From NCBI RefSeq assembly GCF_001613065.1, contig NZ_BDBQ01000099.1, forward strand, positions 1 through 58,893: a stretch of DNA of 58,893 bases. Direction: 5' to 3'. Both the position numbers and the translations under genes were made by a program. The stretch comes from Nocardia miyunensis NBRC 108239. Its GTDB lineage: Bacteria > Actinomycetota > Actinomycetes > Mycobacteriales > Mycobacteriaceae. Below the pieces are notes generated by a model that did no database searches, was not told the DNA's origin, and worked only from the letters and a program-made list of their open reading frames with translations. Positions 52,656-58,893 of the stretch are shown in pieces (the first letter of the stretch is position 1; the number at the start of each line of letters is the position of its first letter).

Positions 52656-53468
52656 ATGACACGACACCCCCTGCCCTACGCGGTGAATCTGTCCATCCTG
52701 TTCACCGAACTGCCGTTGCTCGAGCGCCCCGCCGCGGCCGCGGCCGCTGGATTCGGCGCGGTGGAGTTCTGGTGGCCCTTCCCGACCGCGACCCCGGCCG
52801 ACGCCGAGGCCGACGCTTTCGTCGTCGCGATCGAGCGAGCCGGAGTACAGCTGATCGGGCTCAACCTGTTCGCCGGAGATATGCCCGCCGGTGACCGCGG
52901 CCTGGTCTCCTGGCCCGGCCGGGAGCGGGAGTTCGCCGCGGGCGTCGCCGCGGCCGCGCGGATCGGCGGACGGCTCGGCTGCCCCGCCTTCAACACCCTC
53001 TACGGCAATCGAATCGAGGGTCGGGTCCCCGGCGTGCAGGACGAGGTGGCGATCCGCAATCTGGGCGTGGCCGCCCGAGCCCTCGGTGAGATCGGCGGCA
53101 CCGTCCTGATCGAGCCGGTCAGCGGGATCCCCACCTATCCGCTGAGAACCGCGCGCGACGCGATCGGCGTCATCGATCGGGTGATTACGACGCACGGAGT
53201 GACGAATCTCGGCCTGCTCGCGGATCTGTACCACCTGACGGTCAACGGCGACGATCTGGACAAGGTCATCGACGGCTACGGCGACCGGATCGCCCACGTC
53301 CAGATCGCCGACGCACCCGGACGTCACGAGCCCGGCACCGGCGACCTGGACATCTTCGGTTATCTGGGCAAGATCGCCGACGCCGGTTATCGCGGCCACG
53401 TCGCCGCTGAATACATCCCCACGGGCGCGAGCGCGGACAGCTTCGATTGGCTGCACGCGGCCCTCTGA
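52656..53468 (+). CDS. hyi: Hydroxypyruvate isomerase-like TIM-barrel enzyme
   Basis: 270 residues. The N-terminus is YAVNLSILFTELPLLERPAA then GFGAVEFWWPFPTATPAD. Further Hyi features are FNTLYGNRIEG, the metal ligand Glu in VLIEPVS, LLADLYHLTVNGDDL, QIADAPGRHEPGTGDLDIFG and the last Glu in AAEYIPTG. It interconverts hydroxypyruvate and tartronate semialdehyde downstream of glyoxylate. Glyoxylate is an end product of ureide breakdown, so its position divergent from uraD fits one catabolic module. Glyoxylate carboligase and allantoinase are not in the window. GGAGACGG precedes the ATG. Confidence 0.9.
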   Translation: MTRHPLPYAVNLSILFTELPLLERPAAAAAAGFGAVEFWWPFPTATPADAEADAFVVAIERAGVQLIGLNLFAGDMPAGDRGLVSWPGREREFAAGVAAAARIGGRLGCPAFNTLYGNRIEGRVPGVQDEVAIRNLGVAARALGEIGGTVLIEPVSGIPTYPLRTARDAIGVIDRVITTHGVTNLGLLADLYHLTVNGDDLDKVIDGYGDRIAHVQIADAPGRHEPGTGDLDIFGYLGKIADAGYRGHVAAEYIPTGASADSFDWLHAAL

Positions 53469-53985
53469 ACCGATACCACCGCACGATCGGCCCGGAGCCG
53501 ATCCGGTGCGCGACGATCGGCCGCTGTGAGCCGGACCGAATACCTCACGGCGACACCGATACCGGCCGTCGATGTCCAGTGCGACCGCCCGTACATCCAT
53601 GTGCGGGCGCACAATTCGTACCTCGGCCTGATCCTCCGGACCAATGTGCCCCCGACATGGACTATTTCATCCAATTCAGCTTCGACGAAGTCAGCACGAC
53701 GACACGGATCAGCCCGGCGCGAGGCTACGGCGGCGACCGCCTCCGCGTCGCGGATGGACTGGGCTGGAGGACAATCCGCGTCGAAACCCCACCCCACCCC
53801 CTTATCAGCCACTACGGCGAACTGCCTGCTCGCCGCAGTGGCTGCCGGGGGTTCGGCGAGTACACTCTCGACAGACCGACCGAAGCCGGAGGGGTAACGG
53901 CGTCATCCTTGCGGGGGGACCATGCCCAGAGCTGTCACATCTTCATTCCGACGCATGACCCGTTGCGCCGGTAGGTGATTCCGCA
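53469..53985. other. 517-base gap before the macro-KAP gene; no convincing gene
   Basis: An ATG at 53657 opens 105 codons to a stop ending at 53974, 11 bases before the next start. The product begins MDYFIQFSFDEVSTTTRISP. It has no ribosome site, no domain I recognise, and a compositional shift towards its end. It could be a small leader gene of the macro-KAP operon or chance. No repeats or terminators are evident; the promoter of the downstream gene must lie here. Confidence 0.3.
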
Positions 53986-56874
53986 GTGACCACAACGGAA
54001 CGCCCAGCTCCGATCGAACTCGGAGAACTGGATGGCATCACCTACTCGATCGCCCAGACACACGAACCCTGGCTGCTCGACATCGATGCCATCGTCGTAT
54101 CGGTCGGGTCCGGTTTCGGCTCACTCGGCAACGCACTACGCCACCAATTCGACGATTCTGTTTGGCCTACCATCCCATTCGGTGACATAACTCCCCAGCA
54201 CCCGATCGTCATAGCGTTGCCCAAGGGCAACAGAACCGACGTGACTCTCGGCCGGGCCGTATTGGTCTCGCCGCATGTGGACGGCAACGAATCAAGCGGC
54301 ATCACCGATGGGACGCTGGCCACTGCGACGAGAAACGCACTCGATTCCGCGGCGACTGCCAACGCACGGCGGATCGGCATGCCTCTCCTGGGTACCGGCT
54401 CGCTGTTCAAACCAGCCGAGCAAGCAGCGCGGATCATCGTGCCCGCCGCCATCGACACCATGCAGCGGCAGTCCGCGCGAATGGTTGATCAGCTGGTATT
54501 CCTGTGCCAGGACGACACGACCGCCGACGCCATCACGGCGCAATTCACCGCAACGGTTTCGGGGGACTCGTCGAATCCGACTCCGCTGGCCGGTGGCGTC
54601 TCGACGGATCTGGTCGACCCGAATGTCGGCATACCGCTGAACGAGGATCGACTCGGCGTCGCACCCTACGTCGCCATGCTGGCGACCGTCATCGCGGACC
54701 AGAGCACGCCACTTCCCTTGTCGGTCGGGATATTCGGCGAATGGGGCTCGGGCAAGAGCTATTTCATGGCCATGCTGCGCGACCGGATTCACGCACTCGC
54801 CGAGTCCGGCGAGAAGCGGTATTGCCGGGAGGTCGTGCAGATCAGTTTCAACGCATGGCATTACGCGGACAGCAATCTGTGGGCCAGTCTCGGTGACGAG
54901 ATATTCCGTCAGCTCGCCGGTACCGACGCACATTCACCCGGCCGCGCGGACCTGATTCGCGGAGAACTCGCGCCGCTCATGGATCAGCGCCGTCGACTCG
55001 AGGACGCCACACGGCAGGCGCGCACCACGGCGACGCGACTGCGCGAAGAAGTGGACCGGGCTGTGACGAGCCGCGAGACATCGGCCCTCAATCTCCTTGC
55101 GGCAGTGGGAAATACGTCGTCATTTCGGCGAACGATCTCGAGCATGTGGCGCAAGCTCGGTATCGACGACGAGAGCGAGCAAGCCGCACTTCTGGTGGAG
55201 CAGGTTCAGGGCACCCTCAGCGAGACCGCAGTGCTCGGTCGAGCGGCGACGACGAAGATCGGGTGGATCTCACTGGCCGGAGCGGTGACACTGCTCGGTC
55301 TCGGCATCCTCGTGCCGGTCCTGGCGGGCCACATCAGGGACTATTCCGCCTGGGGCGCAGGGCTTTCCGCTACCGCGACCGGACTCGGCGGACTGACTTT
55401 TCTGGCGAGCCGGATACACCGGGGCCTGCGACGACTGCGGGCGGTCGGCGAGGAATTGCGCACGGAGCTGAGAACGTCCGCCGAAAGGTCGGTCAGCAAC
55501 GACCTGACCGATACCGTGGCACGCCTGCGCGCAGCCGAATCGGAACAGCGAGTCGCGCAGGCGCAACTCGACGATGTCATCGCCCACGTCGGCGAGCTGG
55601 GCCGGGAACTGGCCGAATTGGAGCCGGGCCGACGGCTGTATTCCTTCCTGGCCGAACGAGCCGACAGCGAGCGGTATGCCGGTCGGCTCGGTCTCATCTC
55701 CACCATCCGCAAGGACCTCGAGCAGCTCGTCGACCTCATGCACGAGTGGCGCAAGGATCCGGACCCGGCCTCGACGCGGCAACCGATCGACCGGATCGTG
55801 CTCTATATCGACGATCTCGACCGCTGCTCCGCACAGCAGGTCGTCGACGTTCTTCAGGCCGTGCACCTGCTGCTCGCCTTCGATCTGTTCGTCGTGGTGG
55901 TGGGCGTCGATCTGAGCTGGCTACGTCGGTCGCTGCGCAGCTGCTACGCGGAAATGTTGTACGACAACGGAATCGAGGCGGATCGGCCGCATACCCCGGA
56001 GGACTACATCCAGAAGATCCTCAACATCCCCGTGATGCTGCCGCGAATGACGACGATGGGCCTGTCCGCCCTGCTGAGCGACCTCGCCGGTCCTCTCGAT
56101 GGGACAGCGGAATCGGCAGCGCCACAGGACGCATACACCGATCGGCGGCCGATCGGGTCGACCGATCCCTCGGTCACCGCCATACCGGTCGAAGCCGGTT
56201 CCGAGGTGGCCGCACAGTGGCGGATCGCACCGGGTCTACAACCGCCGATTCGCCTCACCCAGCCGGAGCTGGCACTGCTGGGCGCGCTGGATCTGTTCAT
56301 CGATACGCCGCGGGAAGCCAAGCGGCTGCTCAATGTGTATCGGATGGTGCGCACCACCCGCTCGCTGTCTCCCGCTTCCCGCTTTCTCGGACTCGACGGC
56401 CGGGCAGGGGAATTCGAGGCCGTCGCGATTCTGCTCGCGCTGTCGACCAGTCGCTCACACCTGTGCGGGGCCGTACTGGACACTCCCCCGGATTCCGCGG
56501 GTCCGGCCCCCGGCGGCCTCGCACATCGGCCGTCGAACACGAGGTGGGTTCAGTTCGTCGCGGATATCGAACCGCAACGCGCGGCGGTCGGCTGGGTGAA
56601 TCTTATCATCGGACCGATACCGGACGACCAAGTGCCGCAATGGCATCGACTCCACCGCGGACTGCTCCGCGCATCCGAAGTCACATCATTCTCCGACCTG
56701 TCGGATCTACAGCTCTGGTTGCCGAGGCTACGACGCTTCTCCTACACCCTCGCCCCAAGCGACACCTCGGCCACCCAACCCAGCGCCCGAACCTCGGTAC
56801 CCACCGAAACCCTCACTGCCGCTGATGATTTCTACCAGCCATTCGCTATCGAATCATCATCGTCCGATACGTAG
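53986..56874 (+). CDS. Macro-domain / KAP P-loop NTPase fusion with two membrane helices
   Basis: 962 residues. Residues about 30-180 look like a macro (ADP-ribose-binding) domain: DIDAIVVSVGSGFGSLGNAL, then AANARRIGMPLLGTGSLFKP-like spacing with the typical (I/V)G(M/I)PLLGTG strand-loop. A KAP NTPase follows, with Walker A IFGEWGSGKSYFM (251-258), a coiled coil (about 325-360), two transmembrane helices (about 424-448 and 454-477) inserted between Walker A and B as in many KAP proteins, and a second coiled coil (510-545). Walker B is RIVLYIDDLDRCS (603-614), then FDLFVVVVGVDLSWL. The C-terminal 330 residues include the KAP lid (LFIDTPREAKRLLNVYRMVR). The GTG at 53986 has AGGTGA seven bases upstream. 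It likely senses a nucleotide-derived ligand at the membrane, perhaps in defence. Confidence 0.85.
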   Translation: MTTTERPAPIELGELDGITYSIAQTHEPWLLDIDAIVVSVGSGFGSLGNALRHQFDDSVWPTIPFGDITPQHPIVIALPKGNRTDVTLGRAVLVSPHVDGNESSGITDGTLATATRNALDSAATANARRIGMPLLGTGSLFKPAEQAARIIVPAAIDTMQRQSARMVDQLVFLCQDDTTADAITAQFTATVSGDSSNPTPLAGGVSTDLVDPNVGIPLNEDRLGVAPYVAMLATVIADQSTPLPLSVGIFGEWGSGKSYFMAMLRDRIHALAESGEKRYCREVVQISFNAWHYADSNLWASLGDEIFRQLAGTDAHSPGRADLIRGELAPLMDQRRRLEDATRQARTTATRLREEVDRAVTSRETSALNLLAAVGNTSSFRRTISSMWRKLGIDDESEQAALLVEQVQGTLSETAVLGRAATTKIGWISLAGAVTLLGLGILVPVLAGHIRDYSAWGAGLSATATGLGGLTFLASRIHRGLRRLRAVGEELRTELRTSAERSVSNDLTDTVARLRAAESEQRVAQAQLDDVIAHVGELGRELAELEPGRRLYSFLAERADSERYAGRLGLISTIRKDLEQLVDLMHEWRKDPDPASTRQPIDRIVLYIDDLDRCSAQQVVDVLQAVHLLLAFDLFVVVVGVDLSWLRRSLRSCYAEMLYDNGIEADRPHTPEDYIQKILNIPVMLPRMTTMGLSALLSDLAGPLDGTAESAAPQDAYTDRRPIGSTDPSVTAIPVEAGSEVAAQWRIAPGLQPPIRLTQPELALLGALDLFIDTPREAKRLLNVYRMVRTTRSLSPASRFLGLDGRAGEFEAVAILLALSTSRSHLCGAVLDTPPDSAGPAPGGLAHRPSNTRWVQFVADIEPQRAAVGWVNLIIGPIPDDQVPQWHRLHRGLLRASEVTSFSDLSDLQLWLPRLRRFSYTLAPSDTSATQPSARTSVPTETLTAADDFYQPFAIESSSSDT

Positions 56875-57132
56875 ACGCCGCCCACAGGTGCGCCGGAGTC
56901 GTATCGACCAGGGGCTACGAAGTCTCGCCGACTCGGGTAGGTTCACCACTCCGGAAAGCGCGGATGCACAGCCACCGATCTGGTGAATTCCATTGTGGTT
57001 CAACCGCATTGGATATTCAGCGGCGCGAAACGGGAATTCGATGAATCTGCCCGATTCACCGACATGGCGGCCCGACTGCGTGCAACCATGTCGCCATCAA
57101 GGGGTATCGCGACTACTGATGGGGGCACGATC

Positions 57133-58020
57133 ATGACCGAGCACGACAGCAGTATCACCCGCCGACAGCTCGGCCGCTATCTTCGCGAGGCGCGCGAGGG
57201 CGTCGGCATGACGCTGGAAGAGACTTCCGCCCTGATGGAATGGGGCAAGAGCAGTCTCCAGCGTCTGGAGAAGGGACTGAATCAGAAAGTTCGCATCCGT
57301 GACCTCGATGACCTGATCGGGATCTACGGCATCGAGGAGGAGGAAGCGGCGGGGCTGCGCGGGCTGGCGAAGGAAGCGGCCGAGAAGTCCTGGCTGCATG
57401 AATTCGGCGACCTGATCCCCGCCAACTTCAGCGTGTACATGGGCCTCGAATCCGCCGCACGCCGCTTGACGGTCTATCAACCCGACCTCGTGCCAGGCCT
57501 GCTCCAGATCGCGGACTACGCCCGTGTACTCGCACAGACGGCAAGCCCAACCGATTCTGCGATCGAGCTGGCAGGACGCGTGCAACTCAAGATTCGGCGA
57601 CAGCGGCTCATCAACCGAAAAATCAAGCCTGTGTTGATGGATGTGGTCCTGTTCGAGAGCGTATTACGCCGGATGGTCGGCGGAACAGCTGTCATGGAGA
57701 AACAACTGCGCTTCCTCGCAGATGCCAGCACTCGCCCGAACATATCTATCCGGATCCTGCCGTTCTCGGCGGGTATGCCGACCGGTGATCAGATTGGCCC
57801 ATTCGTGATTCTCGAGTTCGGCGAGGACGGCCGCGGCAATCCGATCGAACCAACCACCGTGTACGCGGAGGGCTACACGAGCGACATGTACAGCGAGAAA
57901 ATGGGTATCGTTCAACGGTATACGCAGGCGCACAAACAGATCCAGCAAGCAGCGCTTGATGAGAGCGACAGCAGGATACTGCTGCGGACGTTAAGTAGGG
58001 AGTACCAGCGTGAACGATGA
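57133..58020 (+). CDS. XRE-type HTH regulator with DUF5753
   Basis: 295 residues. The N-terminal HTH is RQLGRYLREAREGVGMTLEE then SALMEWGKSSLQRLEKGLNQ. The DUF5753 domain begins around 105 (VYQPDLVPGLLQIADYARVL) and includes ISIRILPFSAG and GPFVILEFGEDGRGNPIEPT. Streptomyces homologues pair with a small DUF397 protein and affect development. The ATG at 57133 gives the standard N-terminus; the longer open frame upstream is not conserved in style. A rare TTA leucine codon lies at 57991-57993. The 3' end overlaps the DUF397 gene by 11 bases. Confidence 0.92.
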   Translation: MTEHDSSITRRQLGRYLREAREGVGMTLEETSALMEWGKSSLQRLEKGLNQKVRIRDLDDLIGIYGIEEEEAAGLRGLAKEAAEKSWLHEFGDLIPANFSVYMGLESAARRLTVYQPDLVPGLLQIADYARVLAQTASPTDSAIELAGRVQLKIRRQRLINRKIKPVLMDVVLFESVLRRMVGGTAVMEKQLRFLADASTRPNISIRILPFSAGMPTGDQIGPFVILEFGEDGRGNPIEPTTVYAEGYTSDMYSEKMGIVQRYTQAHKQIQQAALDESDSRILLRTLSREYQRER

Positions 58021-58216
58021 CCTATCCAAAGCCAAGTGGTTCAAGAGCAGCCGCAGTGGCGGCACCAAGGAGTGCGTCGAAATCGCCCACCTCGACAACG
58101 GCGCAGTCGGCGTCCGCGACTCCAAGAACCCCACCGGCCCAGCCCTCGTCTTCACCCCCGCCGAATGGGACGCCTTCACCACAGAACTCAGCGACGGCAA
58201 ATTCGGCCACGCCTGA
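58010..58216 (+). CDS. DUF397 small protein, partner of the XRE-DUF5753 regulator
   Basis: 68 residues. DUF397 hallmarks are KAKWFKSSRSGGTKECVEIA, VGVRDSKNPTGPALVFTPAE and WDAFTTELSDGKF. The GTG start lies inside the end of the regulator gene, implying strict co-translation. In Streptomyces such proteins (BldB/Scr2-like) bind their HTH partner and the pair behaves like a regulatory or toxin-antitoxin-like unit. A strong hairpin follows 11 bases after the stop. Confidence 0.93.
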   Translation: MNDDLSKAKWFKSSRSGGTKECVEIAHLDNGAVGVRDSKNPTGPALVFTPAEWDAFTTELSDGKFGHA

Positions 58217-58227
58217 CCCACCCGTTC

Positions 58228-58273
58228 CATCGCAACGGCTCTGGTCCCGAATCGGGCCAGAGCCGTTGCGATG
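58228..58273 (+). terminator. Terminator after the DUF397 gene
   Basis: A 17-bp perfect stem CATCGCAACGGCTCTGG (58228-58244) with its complement at 58257-58273. Its apex can extend by CCCGA/TCGGG after a one-base bulge. It starts 11 bases after the stop codon and closes the XRE-DUF397 operon. Confidence 0.85.
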
Positions 58274-58893
58274 TCGGCGCAACCACACGCCACGCCGTTC
58301 GACCACGATGTCATCGTCTCGTCCATGCGCGACGAATTCGCCTGTGCCCTCGGTCTTTACGCATTGTCGCAGTGGCGGTCTCCGCAAAACCTGCTGCACT
58401 GCATTCTCACCGCCACGCGAGGCATCAGGCCGGAACCCAACAGCGCAGATTCGCCCACCACCGCGACCACGCTCACCGCCGGATCCAACCTACGCCGACT
58501 TTCGGCCCACCGGCGGGTACACCCCCACTACATTCGGCTCTCACCTACAAGAAGGCCGACACGGAAAGCCCCAATGACCGGGCATGTCACTCCATACCGC
58601 AAACTGCTGGCTCGCCTCGGGCGATGCCCATCGTCGTGTGGGCGAGGTCCGGATTCGGCTCATTCGGCCGCAATACAGCGGGAATTCGACGAGACCGCGA
58701 CTGCTGCTGGCCCGACCACCCACGCCAGCGGCCCGCGCGAGTGCCTCGGAGGGACGGCTCCCGCCGGGGCAGGCTGCGATGTCGCAGGGCTGTCGATCCC
58801 GCAGCCACCGGCGGATGCACGGCACGTCCTCGTCCCCTTACGGCTGCGGCCGCTGGAGCGGCTGCCCGCGTTATCAGCCTGCGCCTGTACCCC
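58274..58893. other. 620-base tail of the window; no confident gene
   Basis: An ATG at 58584 opens a frame that runs off the window end (about 103 codons, starting MSLHTANCWLASGDAHRRVG, later Arg/Pro/Ser-rich). It could be the 5' part of a gene cut by the edge, but its third-position GC looks lower than in the clear genes and no ribosome site is seen. An ATG at 58271 opens a short frame with no recognisable domain. I see no repeats, tRNA or further hairpins. Confidence 0.3.

Overview
The window is high-GC DNA with actinobacterial starts (many GTG), strong GGAGG ribosome sites and mycolata-type content: a large NAD-glutamate dehydrogenase next to EttA and a second SSB, an antigen-85-like esterase, and GT39 mannosyltransferase-like proteins. 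A Nocardia or close relative is the best guess. This is inference from gene families and remembered gene order; no search was run.

Layout. 1-5.6 kb (minus): partial NAD-GDH, EttA and an SSB paralogue, an order I remember from Mycobacterium tuberculosis. 5.7-10.5 kb: PLP dehydratase, CopD-CtaG membrane protein, and an FAD oxidoreductase divergent from a MarR regulator across a perfect 39-nt palindrome. 10.6-11.1 kb: tRNA-Arg(UCU) and a broken MFS remnant. 11.1-20.2 kb: a divergent, apparently catabolic cluster (DHA2 exporter, OYE/FAD oxidoreductase and maleate-isomerase-like protein on minus; GntR regulator, TIM-barrel isomerase and SDR on plus), then a secreted protein and an MHS-family importer. 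20.4-25.8 kb: MDR reductase, a leuS C-terminal pseudogene, a second OYE, a half-size TauE-like ORF, a secreted RNase Sa-like enzyme and an FAD monooxygenase. 26-31.7 kb: a complete ribose-type locus (LacI, ABC importer, ribokinase, RbsD) with a 30-nt operator. 31.8-38.3 kb: crotonase-like protein, MFS transporter fused to beta-sandwich repeats, SnoaL-like protein, DUF445 protein and Ag85-like esterase. 38.4-46.5 kb: two GT39 paralogues, tRNA-Gly(GCC), a sensor kinase/response regulator pair and a DUF5666 Gly-rich protein. 46.6-48.9 kb: PfkB sugar kinase divergent from LacI. Then an orphan Uma2 protein, a urate-degradation operon (uraD, uraH, urate oxidase, iclR) and a divergent hydroxypyruvate isomerase. 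54-58.2 kb: a macro-domain/KAP NTPase fusion, followed by an XRE-DUF5753/DUF397 pair.

Two things stand out. First, all four transcription units of the 38.4-46.5 kb envelope locus carry the same 18-nt tandem site (minus-strand genes: TCACAGG-N4-GCACAGS; the plus-strand DUF5666 gene: GTACAGC-N4-ACACAGC) 43 to 69 bases upstream of the start. This 11-bp direct-repeat geometry is typical of PhoP/OmpR regulators, so the locus looks like a self-contained regulon. Second, the 962-residue macro-KAP protein with two membrane segments, next to an HTH/DUF397 pair, looks like a nucleotide-sensing, possibly defensive, module. It is the best candidate here for an undescribed system, although its function is unproven.
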